The translations under genes were made by a program, and so were the position numbers. Under the pieces are notes generated by a model, which did no database searches, had not been told where the DNA came from, and was given only the letters and a program-made list of their open reading frames with translations. From an uncultured Bacteroidaceae bacterium (lineage in GTDB: Bacteria > Bacteroidota > Bacteroidia > Bacteroidales > Bacteroidaceae): a stretch of DNA of 19,423 nucleotides. Shown one piece after another: positions 1 to 6,605 of this stretch; positions within the stretch are counted from its first letter, which is position 1; every line of letters begins with the position of its first letter. Where the stretch lies: contig CAJGCU010000043.1 of assembly GCA_904501945.1 (NCBI GenBank), forward strand, positions 1 through 19,423, read 5' to 3'.

Positions 1-297
1 GGATGACAACTTGTAGTTGGGTGCATCAAAATGTTCCTTGACCAGTTTAGGAGAGGATATCGTGTATCTCCCTTCTTTGGCCCCTTCGATGTTGAGGGCA
101 ATGTTGTTGTCGAGAGCATAGATGTTTCCGTCTTTAAGCTCTCCTTCGTATATGGTGTACTTGACTTCGTTATTTTGAGTGTGAATTATTACTTTCAGGA
201 CTCCGTCTGGCGAAGTGAAAGTTGGCATAGAGATATCCTGCGCCTGCATACATAGGGCGAATACAGTTGCTAAGGTGGCTAAAAATACGCGTTTCAT
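1..297 (-). CDS. Secreted protein, N-terminal part; resembles GH97 N-terminal domain (partial)
   Basis: The reading frame starts at ATG 297 and runs open for 99 codons off the left edge, so the C-terminal part is missing. It begins with a signal peptide ending near MQAQ (residues 17-20), followed by SPDGVLKVII, which resembles the SPDg-l-v-v opening of the beta-sandwich N-terminal domain of GH97 glycosidases (alpha-glucosidases/galactosidases of Bacteroidetes). The later EHFDAPNYK (about residues 87-95) resembles the e-t-p-f-Y-r motif of that domain. Only 12 bases separate it from the stop of the upstream protease-like gene and no promoter is visible between them, so the two probably share one transcript. 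The catalytic domain is out of view. The export signal is clear; the GH97 assignment is a family-resemblance inference, and another secreted beta-sandwich protein remains possible. Confidence 0.6.
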   Translation of the reverse strand, partial: MKRVFLATLATVFALCMQAQDISMPTFTSPDGVLKVIIHTQNNEVKYTIYEGELKDGNIYALDNNIALNIEGAKEGRYTISSPKLVKEHFDAPNYKLSS

Positions 298-309
298 CTT
301 ATTTAATAA

Positions 310-1629
310 TTATATGTATAGATATGTATAGATATGTGGCTCTTCTGCCTTTCCTTGTCTGCGATAAGGGTTGAAGTTGCTTGGCTTGTATTCGCCAAGA
401 GGGTATCCTGTCACTACTAGATAAACGTTTTGCGTATTGGCAGGCAGATTGAGCTTGAGTGTTCCTTTTTGCTTGGTGCAGATTTCTCCGTATGTGGCAT
501 GTGCATTGCTGTCTACAGCTACAAGACGATAGGCATAGCCGTCGTTCTTGTCTGCGCCTGCAAACTTTACTTTGATGGTTTTCTTGCCTTTGGCGTCAAG
601 TTTGATAACATTGGCTCCATACATCTGCAATGGCTTGTCGTTCAAGAACTCTCCTGCAAATTTCTTGTTGGCTTCGTACTTGCCAGGGAAGTCGAATGTA
701 ATCAGACGCGAGTAGCAATCAACGAGTTCTTTAGCAAAGTCTTCTGTGTTGAGGCTGAACATCTTCATGTAGGTAGAAGCAGGGTCTTCACCACGCTTTC
801 CTGCACGGAATAAATCGCCAATTACAGTGAGCCCATGCTTCATGCTCCAGTATTCAAGTACATAAGGAGACCTGTAAATGTTTTCGCCAGCGAGGAAACG
901 CAAATTCGCGTCCTGAATGAATGCTTTCCAGTGATAATTTTCGTCTGTAGGCCATTCTGGATTTACGTTCCAAAGCATCCATTGGCTGGTCATCTCGAAG
1001 ATGCCGCCTCCGCCCCAGCTCTCTCCTTGCTTGTCGCATGAAATCATTGACTGGAAAGAGTGACCGAGCTCATGGGCGATGCAATTCAGTTTCTCATCCT
1101 GTACACGGTTAGGGGAAATCCACAACGCGCCGATAGTGCCGTCGTAGTCGCCTCCGTAAGCCGTGCCTTCAAGCGAGTAGTTGAGCATGACCATCATGCG
1201 ATATTGGTCAGCATTTGATCCGGGCTTGATAAACTGTAAGTCATTCTTGAAAAAATCGTAGAATGATTGTATGCGCTTCAGCAAATTGGGCAAATTAACC
1301 TTCATGTTTTTCCCTTCCAAATCGGGTGCCTTGCTCAAGTCATCTCCAAAAGGTTTCTCCCAGAAGACAATGATATCATCCGTGTAAGCGCATCGAGCAA
1401 AACTCCACTTTGAGTCTGGATTTGTAAAGTCATTGTTTTTCAAGTCATTGGGAATGTATACTTTTTTCCCTTTTGGTGCAGAGTATGTGGCATTGGTGAG
1501 AGGAGTTAAAGGAATGGTTTGTGTAATCCTTTTTTCTACGTTGCCTTGTGCCATGCAAATGTTTGGCAGGCTTGCTAAGAAGAGTGCTGCCAAAGTTGAT
1601 TTCAGGTGTTTTTTCAATGTCATAATCAT
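310..1629 (-). CDS. Secreted HExxH zinc metalloprotease-like protein (DUF6055-type)
   Basis: A 439-residue exported protein. Residues 1-28 form a signal peptide (basic start, hydrophobic core, cleavage near ICMAQ). The centre carries IAHELGHSFQ (HELGH at 186-190), a zinc-binding HExxH motif. The glutamate in IFEMTSQW (E212), 22 residues after the second histidine, is a plausible third ligand, as in gluzincin-type peptidases. The region between the signal peptide and the motif contains WSFARC and DIIVFWEKPFG, and the C-terminal 100 residues look like a beta-sandwich accessory domain. I associate this architecture with DUF6055-type proteins of Bacteroidetes. It probably acts in the periplasm or outside the cell on peptides or glycoproteins, but substrate and even peptidase activity are inferred. 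A second ATG at 1623 is an alternative start. It is the first gene of an operon with the partial secreted protein downstream and has a good promoter at 1676-1707. Confidence 0.75.
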   Translation of the reverse strand: MIMTLKKHLKSTLAALFLASLPNICMAQGNVEKRITQTIPLTPLTNATYSAPKGKKVYIPNDLKNNDFTNPDSKWSFARCAYTDDIIVFWEKPFGDDLSKAPDLEGKNMKVNLPNLLKRIQSFYDFFKNDLQFIKPGSNADQYRMMVMLNYSLEGTAYGGDYDGTIGALWISPNRVQDEKLNCIAHELGHSFQSMISCDKQGESWGGGGIFEMTSQWMLWNVNPEWPTDENYHWKAFIQDANLRFLAGENIYRSPYVLEYWSMKHGLTVIGDLFRAGKRGEDPASTYMKMFSLNTEDFAKELVDCYSRLITFDFPGKYEANKKFAGEFLNDKPLQMYGANVIKLDAKGKKTIKVKFAGADKNDGYAYRLVAVDSNAHATYGEICTKQKGTLKLNLPANTQNVYLVVTGYPLGEYKPSNFNPYRRQGKAEEPHIYTYLYI

Positions 1630-1675
1630 TGTCTTTTTTTGTTTTTTAATAAGCTAATCGTAAAATTCAGTGCTA

Positions 1676-1707
1676 CAAAGATACATTCTTTTATCTTGTT
1701 TTTCAAA
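1676..1707 (-). promoter_or_regulatory. Bacteroidetes-type promoter for the protease-like gene
   Basis: On the minus strand TATCTTTG (1683-1676) matches the TAnnTTTG -7 element. TTTG (1707-1704) lies exactly 20 bases upstream as the -33 element. Transcription would start roughly 40 bases before ATG 1629. Confidence 0.7.
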
Positions 1708-1767
1708 AAAAAAGGAGTTATTCGAAAGTTTTTTTTCATTTTGTACATTCTTCTTATTTTTATTTAG

Positions 1768-1775
1768 TAATTTTG
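1768..1775 (+). promoter_or_regulatory. Bacteroidetes -7 promoter element for the Fe-S scaffold/GGGtGRT operon
   Basis: TAATTTTG matches TAnnTTTG and lies about 58 bases before ATG 1834. The nearest TTTG (ending at 1743) is 24 bases upstream, a looser spacing than at other promoters here. It is divergent from the promoter at 1676-1707. Confidence 0.6.
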
Positions 1776-1833
1776 CATAAGGTTAAGATGTAAAAACACA
1801 TAATTTTTATTAACAATAAAATTGGATTTTATT

Positions 1834-2535
1834 ATGGTTTATTCTAAAGAAGTACAGGAAATGTGCTGTGTAGCCAAAGGTCCTAACCATGGTCCAGCTC
1901 CAATTCCAGAAGAAGGAAAGTGGATTCAGGCAAAGGAAATCAAGGACATCTCTGGCATGACACACGGTATCGGTTGGTGTGCACCACAGCAGGGCTGCTG
2001 CAAACTTTCGCTCAATGTGAAAGAAGGAATCATCGAGGAATGTCTCGTTGAAACTATCGGCTGTTCTGGTATGACTCACTCTGCTGCTATGGCATCTGAG
2101 ATTCTCCCAGGCAAGACTATCCTTGAAGCACTCAATACAGACCTCGTTTGCGACGCTATCAACACTGCTATGCGCGAACTCTTCCTCCAGATTGTTTACG
2201 GACGTACTCAGTCTGCATTCTCAGAGGGCGGTCTTGTTATCGGTGCAGGTCTTGAAGACCTCGGTAAAGGCCTTGTTTCTCAGTGTGGTACACTCTATGG
2301 TACAAAGCTCAAAGGTACACGCTACCTCCAGCTCACAGAAGGCTATATCACTCAGATGTTCCTTGACGAGGACAATGAAGTTTGTGGCTATGAATACGTA
2401 CACATGGGCAAATTCATGGAAGCAGTGAAGAAGGGCATGGACGCTAACGAGGCACTCAAGAGCGTAACAGGCACTTATGGCCGTACAAAGCCAGAGCAGG
2501 GAGTTGTTAAATCTATTGACCCACGTAAAGAATAA
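1834..2535 (+). CDS. Iron-sulfur cluster assembly scaffold protein, NifU N-terminal-like
   Basis: A 233-residue cytoplasmic protein recognised as the NifU_N/IscU-like protein that accompanies GGGtGRT proteins in Bacteroidetes and Firmicutes. Cysteines lie at 11, 12, 49, 55, 56, 70 and 77; the motif GIGWCAPQQGCCKLSL and the later ETIGCSGMTHSAAMA are the likely cluster-binding segments. IscU/NifU family members assemble Fe-S clusters on three conserved cysteines and pass them to apoproteins, but the target of this branch is unknown. An in-frame ATG at 1822 is possible; I prefer 1834 because homologues as I recall them begin with M-[VI]-YSKEV and there is no ribosome-binding site favouring the longer form. 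The downstream GGGtGRT gene starts 18 bases after the stop, so they form an operon. Codon use is strongly biased (CTC, GGT, CGT, ATC), unlike most neighbours, which suggests high expression. Confidence 0.85.
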   Translation: MVYSKEVQEMCCVAKGPNHGPAPIPEEGKWIQAKEIKDISGMTHGIGWCAPQQGCCKLSLNVKEGIIEECLVETIGCSGMTHSAAMASEILPGKTILEALNTDLVCDAINTAMRELFLQIVYGRTQSAFSEGGLVIGAGLEDLGKGLVSQCGTLYGTKLKGTRYLQLTEGYITQMFLDEDNEVCGYEYVHMGKFMEAVKKGMDANEALKSVTGTYGRTKPEQGVVKSIDPRKE

Positions 2536-2537
2536 TA

Positions 2538-2544
2538 AAGGAGG
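2538..2544 (+). promoter_or_regulatory. Strong Shine-Dalgarno before the GGGtGRT gene
   Basis: AAGGAGG ends 9 bases before ATG 2554. A consensus Shine-Dalgarno is uncommon in Bacteroidetes, where most genes in this window have none, and it fixes the start of this gene. Confidence 0.7.
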
Positions 2545-2553
2545 AAAAAGACT

Positions 2554-3564
2554 ATGATTAGAGAAGTAAAATTCGAGTCACAAGATCGCCGTATGGAGCA
2601 GATTCTTGCTGCTTTGAAAGAAAATGGCATTTCCTCTATTGAAGAGGCTAACGAAATCTGCGAAAAGGCAGGTCTCGACCCATACATGACATGTGAAGAA
2701 ACACAGCGTATCTGCTTTGAGAATGCAAAATGGGCATACGTTGTAGGTTCTGCTATCGCAATCAAAAAGGGCTGCAAGAGCGCTGCTGATGCAGCTGAAG
2801 CTATCGGTATCGGTCTTCAGGCATTCTGTATTCCAGGTTCTGTTGCTGACGACCGTAAAGTAGGTATCGGCCATGGTAACCTCGCAGCACGTCTTCTCCG
2901 TGAAGAGACAGAGTGTTTTGCTTTCCTTGCAGGCCACGAGTCATTCGCTGCTGCTGAAGGCGCTATCAAGATTGCAGAGATGGCAAACAAGGTGCGCAAG
3001 AAGCCACTCCGTTGTATCCTCAACGGTCTTGGAAAGGACGCTGCGATGATTATCTCTCGTATCAACGGATTCACTTATGTACAGACTCAGTTTGACTATT
3101 TCACAGGTGAACTCAAGGTTGTAAAGGAGAAGGCATACTCTGACGGTCCACGCGCTAAGGTAAACTGCTATGGTGCAGACGATGTTCGCGAAGGTGTTGC
3201 TATCCTCTGGAAGGAGAATGTGGATGTATCTATCACAGGTAACTCTACTAACCCAACACGTTTCCAGCACCCAGTAGCTGGTACATACAAGAAGGAGCGC
3301 GTGCTTGCAGGCAAGCCATATTTCTCAGTAGCTTCAGGTGGTGGTACAGGTCGTACACTGCACCCAGACAACATGGCTGCTGGTCCAGCTTCTTATGGTA
3401 TGACAGATACTCTTGGCCGTATGCACTCTGACGCTCAGTTTGCAGGTTCTTCTTCAGTTCCTGCTCACGTTGAGATGATGGGCTTCCTTGGTATCGGTAA
3501 CAACCCAATGGTTGGCTGTACAGTTGCTTGTGCAGTTAATGTAGCGCTTGCACTCAACAAGTAA
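2554..3564 (+). CDS. GGGtGRT family protein
   Basis: A 336-residue protein carrying the family-naming motif GGGTGRT at residues 262-268, within FSVASGGGTGRTLHPDNMAA. It belongs to the GGGtGRT protein family (Pfam PF14057 as I recall), whose biochemical role is not established. The glycine-rich motif suggests binding of a phosphate or cofactor. There are no signal peptide or membrane segments, so it is cytoplasmic. Numerous cysteines, including CEKAGLDPYMTCEE near the N-terminus and VGCTVACAVN at the C-terminus, would be consistent with binding or receiving an Fe-S cluster from the scaffold protein encoded immediately upstream, but that is inference from context. Like its partner it uses a highly biased codon set (CGT, GGT, ATC, GTT), suggesting an abundant protein. 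A perfect ribosome-binding site precedes it and a strong hairpin terminator follows 20 bases after the stop. Confidence 0.9.
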   Translation: MIREVKFESQDRRMEQILAALKENGISSIEEANEICEKAGLDPYMTCEETQRICFENAKWAYVVGSAIAIKKGCKSAADAAEAIGIGLQAFCIPGSVADDRKVGIGHGNLAARLLREETECFAFLAGHESFAAAEGAIKIAEMANKVRKKPLRCILNGLGKDAAMIISRINGFTYVQTQFDYFTGELKVVKEKAYSDGPRAKVNCYGADDVREGVAILWKENVDVSITGNSTNPTRFQHPVAGTYKKERVLAGKPYFSVASGGGTGRTLHPDNMAAGPASYGMTDTLGRMHSDAQFAGSSSVPAHVEMMGFLGIGNNPMVGCTVACAVNVALALNK

Positions 3565-3584
3565 ATCAAGACAATGGGTATATA

Positions 3585-3619
3585 AAACGGGGTTTGCATC
3601 AATGGTGCAAATCCCGTTT
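3585..3619 (+). terminator. Intrinsic terminator after the GGGtGRT gene
   Basis: An inverted repeat with 14-base arms (3585-3598 and 3606-3619) and a 7-base loop; the single non-Watson-Crick position is a G-U wobble. The right arm ends in TTT and is followed by CTGTTTG. It closes the scaffold/GGGtGRT operon. Confidence 0.75.
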
Positions 3620-3755
3620 CTGTTTGCTGATGCCGTTGTAAAGGAATTTTACTGTATTCGTTCTCTTTTTTCTGAAGTTTTGTATATAAAATATAAATGT
3701 ATTGAAAATGCAGATTAAAAAAAGTAAAAGTCCAAATGAAATTGAATCGTTTTAA

Positions 3756-3763
3756 TATATTTG
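3756..3763 (+). promoter_or_regulatory. Bacteroidetes -7 promoter element for the lipocalin operon
   Basis: TATATTTG matches TAnnTTTG and lies 25 bases before ATG 3789. No clear -33 TTTG is visible at the usual spacing. Confidence 0.55.
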
Positions 3764-3788
3764 TAGCGAATAATTCTAATTCAGTTTT

Positions 3789-4298
3789 ATGATGAGAACA
3801 ACATTATTCCTTACATCGCTATTCTGTTTGTTGACAGGATGCAGCAAATTAACCGTTGATAATTCGGTCGTAAAAGATTTTGATACTAATCGATTCCTTG
3901 GCGATTGGTACGAGATTGCCCGTTTTGACCACAGATTTGAACGTGGTATGGAACAGACGAGGGCAACTTATACGTTGCAGAAGGATGGCACGATAAAAGT
4001 GCTGAATGCAGGCATGAAAAATGGGAAGCCAAAACAGTCGGAAGGACTGGCAAAACTGACTGATACGCCTGCTTTGCTGCGTGTGTCTTTCTTTGGCCCG
4101 TTATATTCGGATTATCGCGTTATGTTACTTGATAAGGACTATCAGTATGCTCTTATTGGTGGTGGTAGCGATAATTATCTTTGGATACTCTCTCGTACGT
4201 TGTTGCTGTCAGATGACGTTAAGAAAAAAATTCTTAATGAGGCAAAACGTCGTGGCTATGACATCAATAAACTGATTTGGGTGAAACATGACAATTAA
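3789..4298 (+). CDS. blc: Lipocalin-family outer membrane lipoprotein (Blc-like)
   Basis: A 169-residue lipoprotein. The signal peptide ends in the lipobox LLTGC, with Cys18 as the lipidated residue. The lipocalin signature GDWYEIARFDHRFERG begins at residue 38, and the rest (TRATYTLQKDGTIKV, LRVSFFGPLYSDYRVMLLD, YALIGGGSDNYLWILSR) follows the beta-strand order and length of bacterial Blc lipocalins closely. Blc proteins bind lysophospholipids or fatty acids at the outer membrane and are linked to envelope stress in Enterobacteria; the ligand here is inferred. ATG 3792 is an equally possible start. The ygbA-like gene follows after 8 bases, so the two are probably co-transcribed. Confidence 0.88.
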   Translation: MMRTTLFLTSLFCLLTGCSKLTVDNSVVKDFDTNRFLGDWYEIARFDHRFERGMEQTRATYTLQKDGTIKVLNAGMKNGKPKQSEGLAKLTDTPALLRVSFFGPLYSDYRVMLLDKDYQYALIGGGSDNYLWILSRTLLLSDDVKKKILNEAKRRGYDINKLIWVKHDN

Positions 4299-4306
4299 TA
4301 ATATAG

Positions 4307-4600
4307 ATGAATAAGATTGACCGAGAGAAAAAGACCGTCTGTTTGATGATTCGCCTCTATTGCAGGCATAAGTTGAAGGAAAAGGACATGCCTGATGAAT
4401 ATCTGCAACTGGCTGACTATGCTTGTCGTCGTCTTGATCGCTGCAAGTTTGGCGAGAAGAAAACTACTTGCAGGAAATGCCCTGTCCATTGCTATGCACC
4501 AGCCCAGCGTGAGAAAATTCGTGCCGTCATGCGTTGGAGTGGTCCTCGTATGCTTTTCTATGCGCCGATAGAGGCTATTCGGCACATGATAGATAAATGA
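4307..4600 (+). CDS. ygbA: YgbA-like protein (nitrous oxide-stimulated promoter family)
   Basis: A 97-residue soluble protein matching the YgbA family in its whole layout: REKKTVCLMIRLYCRH at the N-terminus, ADYACRRLDRCKFGE in the middle, then TCRKCPVHCYAPAQREKIR and VMRWSGPRMLFYAPIEAIRH. Cysteines at 40, 46, 55, 58 and 62 (with 12 and 19 nearer the start) form a pattern likely to bind metal or an Fe-S cluster. In Enterobacteria ygbA is controlled by the NO-sensing repressor NsrR and supports growth under nitrosative stress; its molecular function is not settled. Here it sits 8 bases after a lipocalin lipoprotein gene and shares its promoter. It ends at a bidirectional terminator facing the rhodanese-MBL gene. 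Confidence 0.88.
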   Translation: MNKIDREKKTVCLMIRLYCRHKLKEKDMPDEYLQLADYACRRLDRCKFGEKKTTCRKCPVHCYAPAQREKIRAVMRWSGPRMLFYAPIEAIRHMIDK

Positions 4601-4611
4601 GACATAAATAA

Positions 4612-4643
4612 ATAGCGGAGGCATTCTCGAATGCCACCGCTAT
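4612..4643. terminator. Bidirectional terminator between convergent operons
   Basis: Arms 4612-4626 and 4629-4643 pair over 15 positions with one A-A mismatch. On the plus strand the stem is followed by CTCTCTT. It lies between the 3' ends of the ygbA-like and rhodanese-MBL genes and can serve both. Confidence 0.7.
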
Positions 4644-4655
4644 CTCTCTTGTAAG

Positions 4656-5714
4656 CTATTCATAATGTCTGATTCTCACCTCAATGCCATCTGCTTTCAG
4701 CAAATCTGGTAGGGCAGACATGTCTGTCTGGCTGTAGTGATAAGGGAAAAGTACCTTGGGTTTGATGATGCGTGCTGCACGAACGAGCTGTTCGATGGTC
4801 ATCGTATAGGGTTGGTTGCATGGGAGGAATGCAATGTCGATATTGTTTATATGTTCCATCTCTGGAATATCCTCAGTGTCTCCTGCTATATAGATACGCA
4901 ATTCGTCAAGCGTGAGAATATAGCCATTGTCACGTCCTTGGGGGTGGAACTGCGTGTTCCCTTCGCTGATGTTGTAGGCAGGAACAGCCTCGATGGTGAT
5001 GCCTTCTTCAAAGTCCAGTTGGTCGCCATTTTTCATGTGCAAGCCATGTCCTGCAAGGTTTGTGCATTGCAGGTTTGCGATGAGGCATGTACCAGGACGT
5101 GTCAACTGCTGGATAGCCTCCATGTCGAAGTGGTCGCCATGACCATGAGTAACTAGAATGAAGTCCGCTTTAGGCTGATTAGCGTAATCGACGAAACGCC
5201 CTCCTTGTTTTCCAACAGGGTCAATCTCAAATTCCTTGCCGTCATAATTTATACGAATACTTCCATGGGTTAGTGCATGGAATCTCACAGTTTTTCCTCC
5301 TGGGGTTTTGAATACATCCACCTCAGTAGAGTCAGTTGTCACCTCCATCTGTTTCTCTTTCCACTCTAAGATGCCGCCAGCCAAATTGCTCACCTGATAA
5401 CCTTCTGAGGTCAATATCTCAGCCGCTTTTGCCGATCTTCTTCCACTTCTGCAGTACACGCCTACCGGTCTCTTCTTGTCCAGCATTGCTATGGCTTTTC
5501 TTGTGAATGTGCTGTCATTTACATCAATATTCAGTGCATCTTTGATGTGACCTTCTCGAAACTCTTCGGCACTTCTCACATCCACAATCTGTGTTTCAAT
5601 GTTGTTGATGAGAGTTTTGAACTCCTCTGCGGAAACGTCATTGGGGTGATTGCTGCATGCTGTACATACATTCAGTCCCAGCAGCGTTAGAAATAACGAG
5701 AAAAACTTATTCAT
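4656..5714 (-). CDS. Lipoprotein with rhodanese domain fused to UlaG-like metallo-beta-lactamase domain
   Basis: A 352-residue exported protein with two catalytic domains. The signal peptide ends in VCTAC, making Cys20 the probable lipidated residue, although Cys at -3 is unusual for a lipobox. Residues 25-122 are a rhodanese domain: IVDVRSAEEFREGHI, then active-site loop CRSGRRS with catalytic Cys88, then NLAGGILEW. Residues 135-350 are a metallo-beta-lactamase fold of the UlaG/Lactamase_B_3 type with THGHGDHFD (H190, H192, D194, H195), H223, AGDTE (D279) and PYHYS (H326) as metal ligands. A rhodanese handles sulfane sulfur, and MBL partners of rhodaneses include persulfide dioxygenases, but this MBL subtype is closer to hydrolases, so the joint reaction is unknown. 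The ATG overlaps the TGA of the upstream flavin reductase-like gene (ATGA), implying translational coupling. Confidence 0.85.
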   Translation of the reverse strand: MNKFFSLFLTLLGLNVCTACSNHPNDVSAEEFKTLINNIETQIVDVRSAEEFREGHIKDALNIDVNDSTFTRKAIAMLDKKRPVGVYCRSGRRSAKAAEILTSEGYQVSNLAGGILEWKEKQMEVTTDSTEVDVFKTPGGKTVRFHALTHGSIRINYDGKEFEIDPVGKQGGRFVDYANQPKADFILVTHGHGDHFDMEAIQQLTRPGTCLIANLQCTNLAGHGLHMKNGDQLDFEEGITIEAVPAYNISEGNTQFHPQGRDNGYILTLDELRIYIAGDTEDIPEMEHINNIDIAFLPCNQPYTMTIEQLVRAARIIKPKVLFPYHYSQTDMSALPDLLKADGIEVRIRHYE

Positions 5715-6223
5715 GACTCAAAGACATTTTCAATTTCAACAACATAAACTGAGTGCAAGCTGCCGCCTGGTTTATCGTTATACCATTGTTCCATCACTTT
5801 TTTATCTACAAAGTCTGCCTCTTTCATGTCTGCTTTAAAAAGTTTTTTGCAATCCAGCGTGAGGCGAGCTTCTTCAAAGGTTATCGCACCGCTTTCCAAT
5901 TCTACGGGTGTTAATCCTGTGGCTGCTATCTTGTCTGTGTCGCGTCCGCTCTTCGTTCCACACAGCTGCAAGGCCTTGCGCCATTCTTCTGTGTAGAAAG
6001 AGAGTGTCAATCTCTCGTTTGCCTCGACAAACTCGTGTGTGTATCTTTCAGGACGGATAAACACGAACGCTACAGGCTTGTTCCAAAGAAAGCCCAAGCC
6101 TCCCCATGAAGCTGTCATTGTGTTAAATTTTTCTCCATTGCCAGCGGTCACTAGCATCCACTGCTTGCTAATCAAATCAAACGCGTTTTCTTGTCCCAAA
6201 GTTTTCAAATCAGTCTTCTTCAT
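5711..6223 (-). CDS. Flavin reductase-like (flavoredoxin-type) FMN-binding protein
   Basis: A 170-residue cytoplasmic protein of the flavin reductase-like split-barrel family. Recognisable segments are WMLVTAGNGEKFNTMTASWG near the N-terminus, LWNKPVAFVFIRPERYTHEF (FMN-binding strand pair) and LCGTKSGRDTDK. Relatives bind FMN and reduce it or other acceptors with NAD(P)H or ferredoxin; the substrate here is unknown. An open frame extends to 6289, but that would place the start upstream of the promoter, so ATG 6223 (MKKTDLKTLG) is chosen. The stop overlaps the start of the rhodanese-MBL lipoprotein by ATGA, so the two proteins are made together. A paralogue lies at 18964-19423 in the same window. 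Confidence 0.85.
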   Translation of the reverse strand: MKKTDLKTLGQENAFDLISKQWMLVTAGNGEKFNTMTASWGGLGFLWNKPVAFVFIRPERYTHEFVEANERLTLSFYTEEWRKALQLCGTKSGRDTDKIAATGLTPVELESGAITFEEARLTLDCKKLFKADMKEADFVDKKVMEQWYNDKPGGSLHSVYVVEIENVFES

Positions 6224-6252
6224 AATTCTTTCATGTTTTATTTTCTTGTTTG

Positions 6253-6284
6253 CAAAGGTAAGCAATCTCTGTGAGATATACAAA
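6253..6284 (-). promoter_or_regulatory. Bacteroidetes promoter for flavin reductase/rhodanese-MBL operon
   Basis: On the minus strand TACCTTTG (6260-6253) is a full TAnnTTTG match. TTTG (6284-6281) is exactly 20 bases upstream. It fixes the operon start and rules out the longer N-terminus. Confidence 0.75.
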
Positions 6285-6383
6285 ATCATCTACAAAATAG
6301 CTACTCTTTAACAATCAATTCATATTGAATCTGTTGTAAAGAATGCTCTTTCATGTTCGAGGATTTTGAACCTGAAGTATTAA

Positions 6384-6450
6384 ATCGTACCCCTCGGGTC
6401 CACCATGCCGTACCCCTCGGGTGCGACATAGCGGACCCGAGGGGTACGAT
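6384..6450. repeat. Three-unit 23-base-period element with GC-rich core (element A)
   Basis: The 14-base unit CGTACCCCTCGGGT occurs at 6386-6399 and again at 6409-6422 (period 23). It recurs as a perfect inverted copy at 6435-6448. The outer arms ATCGTACCCCTCGGGTCC (6384-6401) and its exact complement (6433-6450) form an 18-base terminal inverted repeat. The element is a GC-rich island in AT-rich DNA between two divergent promoters, outside both predicted transcripts. Either left copy can pair with the right copy, so two alternative hairpins are possible. Confidence 0.9.
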
Positions 6451-6523
6451 GTATTGTATAGCCATAAGAATATGGAAGTGCATTCTTAAAAACTCTTATT
6501 GTGTCAAAAAAAATGTCTTGATA

Positions 6524-6555
6524 TTTGTTAAAGCCAAATAAAAACCTTAATTTCG
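6524..6555 (+). promoter_or_regulatory. Bacteroidetes-type promoter for the AT-rich exported protein
   Basis: TTTG at 6524-6527 is followed after 20 bases by TAATTTCG at 6548-6555, a one-base variant of TAnnTTTG. ATG 6606 lies 50 bases further on. Confidence 0.55.
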
Positions 6556-6605
6556 CCACAATCTTTTAGAAAAGAATCAGTTTGTAGTACATAAATAATT
6601 TAAAA

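Larger units (their letters stand above)
6224..6605. other. Divergent intergenic region, 382 bases
   Basis: This gap lies between the divergent starts of the flavin reductase-like gene and the unknown exported protein. It holds the minus promoter (6253-6284), repeat element A (6384-6450) and the plus promoter (6524-6555). I see no further coding frame that looks real. Confidence 0.7.

Noticed and set aside
430..813. 127-codon plus-strand frame inside the protease-like gene
   Set aside because: Antisense shadow with no family features or start signals.
6224..6289. Longer N-terminus for the flavin reductase-like protein from ATG 6289
   Set aside because: The TTTG-N20-TACCTTTG promoter at 6253-6284 falls inside it.
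6384..6450. CRISPR-like array from the 23-base spacing
   Set aside because: Only three units, one inverted, with 9-base gaps between the 14-base copies and no cas genes; the same holds for elements B and C.
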